Origin: Verrucomicrobiota bacterium
GTDB taxonomy: Bacteria; Verrucomicrobiota; Verrucomicrobiia; Limisphaerales; UBA9464
Length of the DNA stretch: 63,404 nt
Direction: 5' to 3'
Assembly (NCBI GenBank): GCA_947471985.1
Contig: CANIZL010000026.1
Location: forward strand, 1-63,404
The position numbers and the translations under genes were made by a program. Positions 54,514 through 63,404 of the stretch are shown in pieces (position 1 is the first letter of the stretch; every line of letters begins with the position of its first letter). The notes below the pieces were generated by a model. That model was not told the origin of the DNA. It saw nothing but the letters and a program-made list of their open reading frames with translations, and did no database searches.

Positions 54514-54771
54514 GGGGGCAGGCTCCCTAATCGGGCCGTAAATACTCCGTGCCAGGTTCAGTATTTGCCCTGCGCGCCCACCCCGAATGGCGTGCCAGGT
54601 TCAAAATTCCGCCCTGTGTGAGTGGGCGTTCGATGGGGTCCCAGGTTCCCTAATCGGCGCCGGCGAACTGGGGGGCAGGCTCCCCAGTCGGGCCGGGCGA
54701 CTATGGGGGCAGGTTCAAAATTTGAGCGGTTCGCGCAACCCTGGATGGCGTGCCGGGTTTAAAGTTACGCC
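54514..54771. repeat. Seven-copy degenerate direct-repeat array
   Basis: Seven related units of about 23-27 bp share a core like GGGGGCAGGTTC or CGTGCCAGGTTC followed by CAAAATT or CCCTAATCGGG. Starts: 54514, 54548, 54591, 54635, 54671, 54705, 54749. The steps are 34, 43, 44, 36, 34 and 44 bp. The units contain no convincing hairpin. The array fills much of the 54369-55021 gap and has no open frame of note. Confidence 0.7.
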
Positions 54772-54820
54772 TTGGCGGCGTGGGGGTCTTTTGGCCTGAT
54801 TGAGGATCGAAGGCGGCGCT

Positions 54821-54845
54821 GTCGTGGGTCGGCACTACCCACGAC
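54821..54845. other. Perfect 9-bp hairpin
   Basis: GTCGTGGGT (54821-54829) pairs exactly with ACCCACGAC (54837-54845) around a 7-base loop, 50 bp past the repeat array. A short TTTCCCG follows. It could be a terminator remnant or a REP-like element. Confidence 0.45.
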
Positions 54846-55021
54846 TTTCCCGTATGGCGTGGACGCCCCCCCAGCAAAAACCCACTTCAAGTTTCCGGTC
54901 GACCCGAAAACAATCGAAAATTCGGTCCCGTTCCGAAAGTTGGGTTAGTCGGGTTTCCTTTGTTGCCTTCTGAGCAACGGAATCCGGGTTTTGCAGGTAA
55001 GAATTCCACCCGCTGCCGCGG

Positions 55022-56161
55022 TTACTTTTCCGCCAGCAGCTCCCGGATCCTAGCCTCCAATGCCGGGCCGCGAGCCGAGGGATACCGCAGGACGCCCTTC
55101 TTATCCAGCAGCCACATCGCCGGAATGCTGCTGATGCCAAACTCCTGGGCGTACTTGTTGCCCCAGCCCTTGCCGTCGAAGTATTGCACCCACGGCATCT
55201 CCTTCTTGCTCACAAAGCTCTTCAGCTTGTCCTCGTCCTGATCAAAGCTGATCCCCACGATCTCGAAGCCCTGCGGGTGCAGTTGCTCGTAGGCACGCTT
55301 GACGTTCGGCAGCTCCTGCACGCACGGACCACACCACGTCGCCCAGAAATCAATCAGGACCACCTTTCCCTTCAAATCGAGCACGTCCACCTTCCGGCCA
55401 TCCACCGCGGTAAACGCCAGACTGACCGGCTTTCCCACCGACTCCGCCTTCTTGCGCATCGTGGCGGCCATCTGCTTGATCTGGGGATCCGTCTTGGACG
55501 CCTCGATTTCCTTAATAATGGCCAACGCTTCGGGAGTTCCCTCCATCAATTGGGCGCATTGCAGCAGCAGATTGTCGAGTTCCGGGCGATCCGGAAACTC
55601 CTTCTTCAGGTCACGCAGCCGGGGGATCAGCGTCTTCGCCAGCAACGTGGGATCATCCCCCGCCTTCTCCCGCACCTCCTGAATGACCGCCTGCACCTTT
55701 TTGTCGAATTCCGTGGTTGCCGGCGGAGCCTCCGCTTTGGGCGCACCACCCGCGGCCTCCAAGGCAGCCCGCCGGGATTCGTCCCCAAGTTGGACCGCCG
55801 CCGCCAAAGCCTGCCGCTCCAGCGTCTTCGCACTCGCCGCCTGCGCGTGGGTCGGAAAACGCTTCTGGAACTCCCGCGCCTGATCCGCACTCACTCCGGC
55901 CGCCGTCGCCACCACTTTGCGGTAAGCCTCCTGCTCCGCCGGCGTCGGCGCCCGTTCATTCCAATCGGACGGCGGGGCCGGGGGCCGCAGCGATTTCTGC
56001 ACCATCGCCCATGCTTCATCCGGTGAATCCGGCAGCACGTTTTTCGCGGGCGCGGGCGCCGTCGCCGCCGGCTTCGTCGGAGCATCCTCCGCCGCCCGGG
56101 AGGCAAAAGGAAGGAGAAGGGCGACACCCAGACACAGGGCGGAGAGATTCAAGGGCTTCAT
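55022..56161 (-). CDS. Secreted TlpA/ResA-type thioredoxin-like protein
   Basis: A 379-aa exported protein: signal peptide MKPLNLSALCLGVALLLPFA, an Ala/Glu-rich helical region of about 200 residues, then a TlpA-like domain with VVLIDFWATWCGPCVQELP and cis-proline FGISSIPAMWLLD. It probably reduces disulfides in the periplasm, for example for cytochrome c maturation. ATG 56161 is preferred over 56185, which overlaps the upstream gene. Confidence 0.88.
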   Translation of the reverse strand: MKPLNLSALCLGVALLLPFASRAAEDAPTKPAATAPAPAKNVLPDSPDEAWAMVQKSLRPPAPPSDWNERAPTPAEQEAYRKVVATAAGVSADQAREFQKRFPTHAQAASAKTLERQALAAAVQLGDESRRAALEAAGGAPKAEAPPATTEFDKKVQAVIQEVREKAGDDPTLLAKTLIPRLRDLKKEFPDRPELDNLLLQCAQLMEGTPEALAIIKEIEASKTDPQIKQMAATMRKKAESVGKPVSLAFTAVDGRKVDVLDLKGKVVLIDFWATWCGPCVQELPNVKRAYEQLHPQGFEIVGISFDQDEDKLKSFVSKKEMPWVQYFDGKGWGNKYAQEFGISSIPAMWLLDKKGVLRYPSARGPALEARIRELLAEK

Positions 56162-56171
56162 GCTCGCGAGG

Positions 56172-56981
56172 TTATTCTTTGGCATCGACGGACGAACTGA
56201 CCGGAAGTAGGCCCTGAAGTCGGTCGCGAAGCAACCGGATTCGGCGGGGGTTGGCGGGCTGTGACAAGTCCCCTTCGCGAACCGTCGACGTCATCGTCGA
56301 CGGATCCCCGGCGCGGTCCAAGGCGTGCAGTAGCGTGGCGATCTCCCCGGGCGCCAGCGCCACGGTCATCGCCGCGTCCACTTGCAGGCGGCGCCCCTGC
56401 CGGGCGAATTCCAACAACACCGGACACGGTTCCAGACACGGAATGACACTCTTGCCCGCATCCGGTGCGTCCGGAGCCAGGCCCGCCACCGACCACACGC
56501 GGCGGCGCAGACAAAATTGAACCGCACACCCAGCCCGAATGACCGCCGCAGCGTCGGCATCCGACAGCTCCCGGATGCCCCGGTACATCCCGGTTTGTCG
56601 CCCCGTGAACTCGCGAAAGTGCTGCACCGGTGCCGGATTCTCCCCGGCCGCCCACCAATCGGTCAATGCTCCGGGATACAACGCATCCAGCGCTTCCTCC
56701 AACTCGGCCTCCGTGGCCGCCCGACACCACCAACCGCGCCGCAGATTGGGCGCGGTCTTGATCGGTCGAAAAGCCCCGGTGACCGTCGTCTGGGCCAGTT
56801 CACGCAGGTCACCAACGGTCAGAACCAGCAGCTCCGAGCGTTCACGGCCGGCGTCGGCCCCGTGTCGCAACTCACACCCCGACGTCTCCGGGGTGAGGCG
56901 CACCTCGGCAAAATCCAGGAACTCCCTTCCGGCGAGTTCACACCGGAAGGCCAGCCGCGGCGGGGAGGGTGCGGGATCCAT
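56172..56981 (-). CDS. DR2241-like putative iron-sulfur protein
   Basis: A 269-aa cytoplasmic protein. TGRQTGMYRGIRELSD and the cysteine-bearing AGCAVQFCLRRRVWSV and SVIPCLEPCPVLLEFA, with four cysteines, resemble the DR2241 family with a 4Fe-4S-type cluster. Family function is not firmly known. The stop lies 11 bp from the thioredoxin start. The cluster binding is an inference from cysteine spacing. Confidence 0.6.
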   Translation of the reverse strand: MDPAPSPPRLAFRCELAGREFLDFAEVRLTPETSGCELRHGADAGRERSELLVLTVGDLRELAQTTVTGAFRPIKTAPNLRRGWWCRAATEAELEEALDALYPGALTDWWAAGENPAPVQHFREFTGRQTGMYRGIRELSDADAAAVIRAGCAVQFCLRRRVWSVAGLAPDAPDAGKSVIPCLEPCPVLLEFARQGRRLQVDAAMTVALAPGEIATLLHALDRAGDPSTMTSTVREGDLSQPANPRRIRLLRDRLQGLLPVSSSVDAKE

Positions 56982-57104
56982 CGATCACCCAACCTACCCG
57001 GAAACCGCCACCACCAAAACGAAGCTTTGCGGCGCAAAAAAGCCCGCGCCACAGGGGAAGGGACGCGGGCGATCAACGGTCGCCATCGGTTTCACCGATC
57101 GCGA

Positions 57105-58493
57105 TCAGCGCTGCAGTTGCTTTTCCAGGAATCCCACCGTCTGCCGCACCGTGGAATCCACTTCCATGCGGTCCTTCACCTGCCGGCACGCATGCAGGAC
57201 CGTGCCGTGATCCCGGCCCCCGAACGCCTCGCCAATGGCGGCCAGGCTCGATTCGGTCAACTGCCGGGACAGGTACATGGCGACCTGACGCGGAAACGCG
57301 ATGTTTTCCGGACGCCGTTTGCTGGTCATGTCCTGCATCCGGATGTCGTAATGTTCGGCGACCTTTTTCTGGATGAAATCAATCGTCACCACCTGCTTGC
57401 CCTCTTCCTGGAGAATTTCCCGGAGCAACTGCTCGACGGTTTCCAAGGTGACCAACTTGCCGGTGAGCTGGGCAAACGCGGCCACGCGGGTGTAGGCGCC
57501 TTCCAACCGGCGGATGTTCGTACGGATCCGCTGCGCGAGGAAGCCGATGATCTCATCGGGCAGCTTCACGCCAAACGCCGCTTCCTTGTTGCGCAGAATC
57601 GCGATCCGCGTCTCGACATCGGGCGGCTGGATGTCCGCCGTCTGCCCCCACTCGAAGCGGGAGATCAACCGTTGTTCGAGCCCCTGAATCTCGCTCGCCG
57701 GCCGGTCGCAGCACAGCACGATCTGTTTCCGCGACTCATGCAGCGCGTTGAAGGTATGGAAAAACTCCTCCTGGATCCGCTCCTTGCCCGACAGGAACTG
57801 GATATCGTCCAGCAACAGCAGGTCCAACTGCCGGTACTTCTTGCGGAACTTGGTCAGCGAATTGTTCTGCAACCCCTCGATGAACTCGTTGGTGAAGCGT
57901 TCGCAGCTCAGATACGCGACCTTGGGGTTCTTCTTCGCCGCCAGCACATGGTGGCCAATCGCGTGCAGCAAGTGCGTCTTGCCCAGACCCACGCCGCCGA
58001 AGACAAACAACGGATTGAAGGCCTTGCCGGGATTCTGGGCCACCGCGAGCGCGGCGCTGTGGGCAAACTGGTTGTTGTTGCCGACAACGAAGGTCGCAAA
58101 GGTGTTTTGCGGATTGAACGGAGCCTCTTCCTTCGCCTTTTCCTTGTCCCGGGCGGCACTGGCGGTCTCCGCCACCTCCTCGGCCAGCACCGGCGCCGAC
58201 AACACCGGGGCCGTGCTGACTTCACTGACCACAAAATCGATGTGCATGGGCCGGATCGCCGCCCGGCTCACCACGGAACGGAGCACGTCCAGATAGTTGT
58301 CCCGCAACCACACCTCGCAGAACTCGTCGGAAACCTCCAAGGTCAACCGGTCGTTGGCCGCGGCCCGGGCCCGGAGCGGGGCAAACCAGAGCGCGAAAAG
58401 CTCCGGCTTGAGCATGCCGCGCAGCGTCTCGCGGGCAGCGCTCCAAATGGCATCGGCATTGAGGGAAGACATGGACGGGGAAGAAGTCGGCAT
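57105..58493 (-). CDS. dnaA: Chromosomal replication initiator DnaA
   Basis: DnaA, 462 aa, the AAA+ initiator that opens oriC. Four domains are readable: N-terminal interaction domain, a short charged linker ([15 protein letters not shown]), the ATPase with Walker [11 protein letters not shown] and Walker [13 protein letters not shown], and the C-terminal DNA-binding helix-turn-helix with signature [19 protein letters not shown] 58472 is a possible internal start giving [10 protein letters not shown]. The upstream gap holds DnaA-box-like sites. Confidence 0.96.
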   Translation of the reverse strand: MPTSSPSMSSLNADAIWSAARETLRGMLKPELFALWFAPLRARAAANDRLTLEVSDEFCEVWLRDNYLDVLRSVVSRAAIRPMHIDFVVSEVSTAPVLSAPVLAEEVAETASAARDKEKAKEEAPFNPQNTFATFVVGNNNQFAHSAALAVAQNPGKAFNPLFVFGGVGLGKTHLLHAIGHHVLAAKKNPKVAYLSCERFTNEFIEGLQNNSLTKFRKKYRQLDLLLLDDIQFLSGKERIQEEFFHTFNALHESRKQIVLCCDRPASEIQGLEQRLISRFEWGQTADIQPPDVETRIAILRNKEAAFGVKLPDEIIGFLAQRIRTNIRRLEGAYTRVAAFAQLTGKLVTLETVEQLLREILQEEGKQVVTIDFIQKKVAEHYDIRMQDMTSKRRPENIAFPRQVAMYLSRQLTESSLAAIGEAFGGRDHGTVLHACRQVKDRMEVDSTVRQTVGFLEKQLQR

Positions 58494-59163
58494 CGGAGAA
58501 GAGAACTCAAGGTTTATTCACCTCGATTTGTCACCTGGCTGTAACCCTCGCTCCGACCGGGGTTTAGCGCCCCCTGCACCCGGCAGATCCGGCCCGAAAG
58601 CCCCATTTTTCCCGCCCGCTCCGGCCGAAAACTTTTACCTAAGTGCATATTAATAAGCTATTTACCAATTTTTTACTCACCCGTAAAGGAACTACCCGAT
58701 CCAGCACGTCGCGCTCACCAATTGGGATAGCGGCACAGTTTCTAGGGGACTCCCCGGCCGGAGCCGAGTGAAACTTCTCCCGGGTTATACCCAGGTTATT
58801 CACAGCCCAAAAAGCCCCGGTTTTTCGGGCCTCTTTGGGGTGTTCGAATGTGCAACAAAAAATTTTGCCGTTTTGGTCGCAAGGTTGTTCGCAAAAGGGC
58901 TCCGAAACGCGCCTCAGAAATTCCCGTAGCCGTCCCCCGTCGGAACCTGATTTCCCGGCCCTCCCGCAGCAGAAACGAGCGGCTTTTACCGCAGGGTTCG
59001 AAGGAAACGAAGGCTTAGGGATTTAACCAAGATCGCCCCCGCCAAGGCCGTCCCGACCGCCGCGTGCGCCTTTCCCTGGCCCCAAACGGCCCCGAATGGC
59101 CCCCAAGCCCGGGCTTTTGCTCCAGTTGTTCACAACGGCGCGCCGAACCGCGGGTTTCCCGGC
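58494..59163. other. Candidate chromosomal origin (oriC)
   Basis: The 670-bp gap upstream of dnaA contains an A/T-rich stretch (58628-58677) suited to unwinding, one perfect DnaA box TTATTCACA (58796-58804), near boxes TTATACCCA (58785-58793) and TTGTTCACA (59126-59134), and a weaker TTGTTCGCA (58885-58893). No gene is apparent in the gap. GC skew and experiments would be needed to confirm it. Confidence 0.55.
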
Positions 59164-60327
59164 TCACTCCCACAAAACCGACCGGTCAATGGCCGACAGT
59201 TGCGTCCGTCCCGTCAGGGCCATGGCCTGTTCCAGCTCATCGTGCAGCAACGCCACCACGCGAGCCACGCCCGCCGAGCCCGCCACTGCCAACCCCTGCA
59301 GCACCGGCCGCCCAATCAGCACCGCCGACGCACCACAGGCGAGCGCCTTCAGGATATCCGTCCCGCGCCGGATCCCACCGTCCACCAGGACCGGCGTGCG
59401 CCGATCCACCCGGGCCGTCACCGCCCGCAGCGCGATCAAACTGGCCTGCGCCGTGTCCAGCATCCGGCCGCCGTGATTCGAGACAATGATGCCCGCCACT
59501 GCCCGTTCCGCCGCCCGCGCCGCGTCGTCGGGATCCAAAATGCCCTTCAGCAACACCGGCAACCGGGTGATCGAGCGGAGCCAGTCAATTTCGTCCCACG
59601 TCATCCGCGTGTTGCCACCGCGCAACACCGAGTCGCGGCCTTTGTTAATGTCCTGCATGTAGGGCAGCTCCAGACCCGGCGTGAGCTTGAACTTCGCCCG
59701 GATCTGCCGATAGCGCGGCCCCACCACCGGGGCATCCACCGTCACCACCAACGCACGGCACCCCGCCTTTTCCACCTCGGCCACCACTTCCTTCACAAAA
59801 CCCCGATCCGACTGCACGTACATCTGAAACCACAGCGGCTGCCGGGTCGCCGCCGCAATGGGACCGATCCGCGTGTTCGACGCACTGCTGACCACAAACA
59901 GCGAGCCCGATTGCTCCGCCCCACGGGCCGTCTCCACCTCGCCCTCGGGATGAATCATCCGATGATACGCCGTGGGCGCGATCAGGATCGGATGGGGCAG
60001 ATCCGCGCCCAACAGGTTCAAGCGTGTGTCGATCTTCGACACATCCACCAGCACCCGATTGCGCAGCCGGAGTTGGTCATAGGCTTCCCGATTCCACCGC
60101 ACCGTGATTTCATCCGCCGCGCCGCCCGCGACCAGAGCGCGCGACATCGGCGACAGCCGGGCCTGGGCCGCGTTCTCGAAGTCCGTGACGCTGATAAACT
60201 CCGCGAGATCCGCGGGCGCGAGGGGAGCGGCGGCGCGTTTCATCCGCGCCGAACCGGCGGCGGCCAGGGGCAGGACGGATCCCAACAGCGTGGAGGACAT
60301 GATGGCTTTGCGACGGGAAATAGGCAT
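59164..60327 (-). CDS. FMN-dependent alpha-hydroxy-acid oxidase/dehydrogenase
   Basis: A 387-aa enzyme of the lactate/glycolate oxidase family: FMN-barrel motifs LFVVSSASN, PLWFQMYVQ and LVVTVDAPVVG, and the catalytic VSNHGGRMLD with the active histidine, then VLVDGGIRRGTDILKAL. The N-terminus MPISRRKAIMSSTLLGSVLP is a possible Tat signal, which would be unusual for the family. The preferred substrate is not deducible. The longer frame to 60429 overlaps the divergent helicase gene. Confidence 0.87.
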   Translation of the reverse strand: MPISRRKAIMSSTLLGSVLPLAAAGSARMKRAAAPLAPADLAEFISVTDFENAAQARLSPMSRALVAGGAADEITVRWNREAYDQLRLRNRVLVDVSKIDTRLNLLGADLPHPILIAPTAYHRMIHPEGEVETARGAEQSGSLFVVSSASNTRIGPIAAATRQPLWFQMYVQSDRGFVKEVVAEVEKAGCRALVVTVDAPVVGPRYRQIRAKFKLTPGLELPYMQDINKGRDSVLRGGNTRMTWDEIDWLRSITRLPVLLKGILDPDDAARAAERAVAGIIVSNHGGRMLDTAQASLIALRAVTARVDRRTPVLVDGGIRRGTDILKALACGASAVLIGRPVLQGLAVAGSAGVARVVALLHDELEQAMALTGRTQLSAIDRSVLWE

Positions 60328-60418
60328 GGAAACACCGGCACGGTCGATTCTTTCGGTCCCGTGTAAACGATGAGATTGCCTTGCCCGTCCGCTCCCTCTA
60401 CCCCAACTGGACGTCACC

Positions 60419-63118
60419 GTGGCCAACACGCTCTATCATCAACTCGTCCGCGCGGAAAGCCTCAGCAACGATGCCTTGCTGGGCAGTTTCCTGGATTTCG
60501 CCACCGGTCGCGGCCTCGAACTCTATCCCGCCCAGGAAGAGGCCATTCTCGAACTGTATTCCGAGAAAAACGTCATCCTCAACACCCCCACCGGCTCCGG
60601 AAAATCCCTCGTCGCCTCCGCCCTCCATTTCAAATCCGTCGCCCAGGGCCGGCGCTCCGTGTACACCTGCCCCATCAAGGCGTTGGTGAACGAAAAGTGG
60701 CTCGCCTTGTGCCGCGAATTCGGTGCCGAAAACGTGGGCCTGAGCACCGGCGACGCCACCATCAATCGCGACGCCCCCATCCTCTGCTGCACCGCGGAGA
60801 TCCTCGCCAACATCGCCCTGCGCGACGGTCCCGCCGCCAAGGTGGATGACGTCGTCATGGACGAGTTCCATTACTATTCGGATCGCGATCGCGGGGCCGC
60901 ATGGCAGATCCCGCTGCTCACGTTGCCGCAGACCCGCTTTCTGCTGATGTCGGCCACCCTGGGCGACACCGCGTTCTTCGAGACCGCCCTCACCCGACTC
61001 AACGGGCGACCCACCACGACGATCTCGTCGGTGAAACGCCCGGTGCCGCTGGAGTTCTCCTACTCGGAAACGTCGCTCGCCCAAACCGTGGAAGGCCTGC
61101 TCGCCGCGGACAAGGGACCGATCTACGTGGTCCACTTCTCCCAGAACGAGGCCGCCGAAAGCGCGCAGGATTTCACCAGCCTGAACGTGGCTTCGAAGGA
61201 GGCCAAGGCGGCGCTCGCCACCGCGCTGGAAGGGTTCAAGTTCTCCAGTCCGTACGGCCCCGAAATCAAGCGCTGGCTCCGCGCTGGCATCGGCGTGCAT
61301 CACGCCGGATTGCTCCCCAAGTACCGCATCCTCGTCGAGCAACTCGCGCAGCGCGGCCTGCTCCCCGTCATCTGCGGCACGGATACCCTTGGCGTGGGCA
61401 TCAATGTGCCGATCCGCTCGGTGGTCTTCACCCGGCTCTGCAAATTCGACGGCCAAAAAACCGGCCTGCTGGCCGCACGCGACTTCCATCAAATCTCCGG
61501 CCGCGCCGGCCGCAAGGGCTACGACAACGTCGGCTGGGTCATCGCCCAGGCTCCGGAGCACGTGGTGGAAAACCGCAAGCTGGAGGAGAAATCCAAGCGC
61601 GACGGCAAGAAGTTCACCAAACGCCAGCCCCCCGACCGGAACTTCGTCAATTGGGATCAGCAAACCTTCACGCGCTTGATGACCGCGCCGCCGGAGCGGC
61701 TCACGTCCCGATTCCAGATCACGCACGCGATGCTGCTGAACGTGCTCGGTCGACCGGGCGACGGCTGCACCGCGATGCGCAACCTCATCCGCGACTGCCA
61801 CGACGGCGACAAGGCCAAACGCCAGCACACCCGCCGTGCCTGGCAGCTCTTCCGCACGCTGGTGGACAGGCAGATCATCGAAATCCCCGGCCGCAAAGTC
61901 CCCACCGCGCCGGCCGAACTCACCGGCCCCGACAACGCCGCGACTCCTGCCGTGTCCTCCGCCTCGGCATCGACAGAAATCCTCGCCCCAGCAGCTACGC
62001 CCGCCGCGCTCATCACCCCAACCTCCCCGACCACGCCAGGTGCCACGCCGACCAAACTCCGGCTCAATCTCGCGTTGCCCGATAATTTCTCGCTCGACCA
62101 GGCGTTGTCCCTGTTCCTCCTCGACACCCTCCCCACGCTCAATCCCGAAGCCCCGGAGTACGCCTTTGATCTCATCACCCTGATCGAAGGCATCCTCGAA
62201 GACCCCGACGTCATCCTCCGCCGCCAACTCGATCGCCTGAAAGGCCAGAAGATTGCCGAACTCAAGGCCCAGGGGATGGAATACGACGACCGCATGGCCG
62301 AGTTGGAAAAGCTCGAGCATCCCAAGCCCAAACCGGAATTCTTCTACGCCACCTTCAACGCCTGGGCCGAGAAGCATCCGTGGATCGGCGTCGAGAACAT
62401 CCGGTTAAAATCCATCGCCCGGGAAATGTTCGAGGAATTCCGTTCTTTCTCGGACTACGTCAAACTTTACGAACTCCAGCGCGTGGAAGGTGTCCTGCTG
62501 CGCCACCTCAACGGCGTCTATAAGGTCCTCAAGCAAACCGTCCCGGCCGCGGCCAAGACCGATGCCGTGCAGGAAATGGAACTCTACCTCGGCACCATGA
62601 TTCGCCAGGTCGACTCCAGCCTCCTGGACGAATGGGAGCGCCTGCGAAATCCCGAATATCAATCCAAGACGGAGGCCCCCGAGGTCCGTCCCCCGGGCGC
62701 GGAGGAAGCCGCCCTGGACATCACCCGCAACACCCGGGAATTCACCGCCGCCATCCGGACGCAGATCTTCACCTTCCTGCGCGCCTGGACCGACGGCGAC
62801 TGGGACGCCGCCCTCGCGGTCCTCGCCACTCCGCTCGATGCCGACGCCCAACCCTGGACCCCCGCCCGCCTGGAAGCGGCCATCGACACCTACGAAACCG
62901 GCCACGCCCGAGTCTCCCTGGACCCCGAAGCCCGAAATGCCCGCCACACGTATATAAAGATCGCCGACGACAAGCTAAGTTGGACGGTGGACCAAGTCCT
63001 GGTGGACCCCGAAGCCGTGAACGACTGGGCCGCGGTCTTTAAGCTAGATTTGGCGGAATCCCGCACCGCCAAAGAACCCCGCCTCCACCTCCACCGCCTC
63101 GCCCCCATCTCCCGCTGA
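60419..63118 (+). CDS. Ski2-like DEAD/DEAH-box RNA helicase (DUF3516 type)
   Basis: An 899-aa superfamily 2 helicase starting at GTG 60419. Motif [10 protein letters not shown], motif [10 protein letters not shown], motif III MSATLGD and motif [13 protein letters not shown] are intact, as is the second RecA domain ([16 protein letters not shown]). A Pro/Ala/Thr-rich insert (about residues 505-555) precedes a long C-terminal region. Related proteins are found in actinobacteria and other phyla and probably unwind RNA. It diverges from the oxidase gene with a 91-bp gap. Confidence 0.87.
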   Translation: MANTLYHQLVRAESLSNDALLGSFLDFATGRGLELYPAQEEAILELYSEKNVILNTPTGSGKSLVASALHFKSVAQGRRSVYTCPIKALVNEKWLALCREFGAENVGLSTGDATINRDAPILCCTAEILANIALRDGPAAKVDDVVMDEFHYYSDRDRGAAWQIPLLTLPQTRFLLMSATLGDTAFFETALTRLNGRPTTTISSVKRPVPLEFSYSETSLAQTVEGLLAADKGPIYVVHFSQNEAAESAQDFTSLNVASKEAKAALATALEGFKFSSPYGPEIKRWLRAGIGVHHAGLLPKYRILVEQLAQRGLLPVICGTDTLGVGINVPIRSVVFTRLCKFDGQKTGLLAARDFHQISGRAGRKGYDNVGWVIAQAPEHVVENRKLEEKSKRDGKKFTKRQPPDRNFVNWDQQTFTRLMTAPPERLTSRFQITHAMLLNVLGRPGDGCTAMRNLIRDCHDGDKAKRQHTRRAWQLFRTLVDRQIIEIPGRKVPTAPAELTGPDNAATPAVSSASASTEILAPAATPAALITPTSPTTPGATPTKLRLNLALPDNFSLDQALSLFLLDTLPTLNPEAPEYAFDLITLIEGILEDPDVILRRQLDRLKGQKIAELKAQGMEYDDRMAELEKLEHPKPKPEFFYATFNAWAEKHPWIGVENIRLKSIAREMFEEFRSFSDYVKLYELQRVEGVLLRHLNGVYKVLKQTVPAAAKTDAVQEMELYLGTMIRQVDSSLLDEWERLRNPEYQSKTEAPEVRPPGAEEAALDITRNTREFTAAIRTQIFTFLRAWTDGDWDAALAVLATPLDADAQPWTPARLEAAIDTYETGHARVSLDPEARNARHTYIKIADDKLSWTVDQVLVDPEAVNDWAAVFKLDLAESRTAKEPRLHLHRLAPISR

Positions 63119-63143
63119 CAGCACGTACCGCTCTCCCATGTAC

Positions 63144-63163
63144 CGCTGACTTTTTAGTCGGCG
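63144..63163. terminator. Weak hairpin after the helicase gene
   Basis: CGCTGACT and AGTCGGCG pair over eight bases with one G-T pair around a TTTT loop, 26 bp past the helicase stop. No T run follows. The 63119-63315 gap has nothing else clear. Confidence 0.3.
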
Positions 63164-63315
63164 TCATTCCCACTTTCTTCCTTCCCCCGCACCGCTGACC
63201 CATTTTCGTCCCGGCCCGAGAATCCCGGCTTTAATCCACGAAGAACTTTTATGACGCTAGTGTAGTGTTTCACAAATAACTTTACTAACAACACCTTTTC
63301 GTGCCAATCTCCGGA

Positions 63316-63404
63316 ATGGCTCGTCCAAAGCTCCCCATCGTTCTCTCCGACACCGACCGAACGGAACTGCTCCGTCGTACGAAGGCGCCCGCTTCGACCG
63401 TCCA
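63316..63404 (+). mobile_element. IS630-type transposase, 5' end only
   Basis: The frame starting ATG 63316 encodes MARPKLPIVLSDTDRTELL then RRTKAPASTV and runs off the window. This opening resembles the helix-turn-helix start of IS630-family transposases. The upstream sequence 63250-63300 is A/T-richer than the chromosome around it and may hold the element's terminal repeat, which cannot be checked without the other end. Confidence 0.65.

Noticed and set aside
54514-54771. CRISPR array
   Set aside because: Units are degenerate, spacers of 10-20 bp are too short, and there are no cas genes.
56382-58544. 720-codon open frame opposite dnaA and its neighbours
   Set aside because: It spans three well-supported minus-strand genes, has Arg/Gln/His-rich composition typical of antisense frames in GC-rich DNA, and no recognisable domain.
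60398-62377. 659-codon minus-strand frame opposite the helicase
   Set aside because: The helicase motifs on the plus strand are complete; the opposing frame is low-complexity Gly/Glu/Val and has no motif.

Overview
The window looks like a chromosomal segment of a Verrucomicrobiota bacterium, probably close to the Pedosphaera/Limisphaerales group. The evidence is a PEP-CTERM protein, a PVC-type multihaem cytochrome with a PA14 insert beside a sorbosone-dehydrogenase-like propeller protein, DUF1080 and FG-GAP lipoproteins, Hanks kinases fused to WD40 propellers, and GC-rich coding sequence with frequent GTG starts and ATGA/GTGA stop-start overlaps. This placement is inferred from gene content; no rRNA gene is present.

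Layout. 149-15018 is an exopolysaccharide assembly locus on the plus strand. It holds five GT4-type glycosyltransferases, one GT2, a flippase, a nucleotidyltransferase-like protein, a WecG/TagA-type transferase fused to two STAS domains, a Wzz/GumC-type co-polymerase with a degraded kinase domain, and two OPX export proteins in tandem. The genes are tightly packed, and the two internal gaps each carry a sigma-54-like GG-N10-GC element. 15112-22827 is a secreted redox and carbohydrate block: propeller dehydrogenase, five-CXXCH cytochrome, small lipoprotein, DUF1080 protein and FAD oxidoreductase. 22994-25963 is a BlaI-type repressor followed by an M56 (BlaR1-type) membrane peptidase whose C-terminal half is secretin-like. 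26018-40480 carries a zinc-ribbon coiled-coil protein, an FG-GAP lipoprotein, a histone-H1-like protein, two kinase/WD40 proteins on either side of a BI-1 protein and uvrA, a NIF3 protein and a peroxiredoxin.

40690-51312 is a second surface-polysaccharide region: MBOAT O-acyltransferase, 60-aa membrane protein, SGNH-like partner, a GT4 enzyme, the PEP-CTERM protein, a DUF362 protein, an MsbA-type exporter, UDP-HexNAc dehydrogenase, a UDP-sugar epimerase and a DsbA-like protein. 51416-54368 has an EXORDIUM-like secreted protein and a SorA/SorB-like sulfite dehydrogenase pair. 55022-58493 contains a TlpA/ResA-type thioredoxin, a DR2241-like protein and dnaA, with a candidate oriC upstream of dnaA. 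The window ends with an FMN-dependent hydroxy-acid oxidase, a Ski2-like helicase and the first codons of an IS630-type transposase.

Working together, the two polysaccharide regions could make, acetylate and export a surface polymer, while the PEP-CTERM protein would be sorted to the cell surface. No Wzy polymerase, initiating sugar transferase or exosortase is visible, so those must lie elsewhere. The most unusual items are the M56-secretin fusion under a twin BlaI-type operator, the transferase with two STAS domains, and a seven-copy degenerate repeat array at 54514-54771. No rRNA, tRNA, CRISPR array or prophage was seen.
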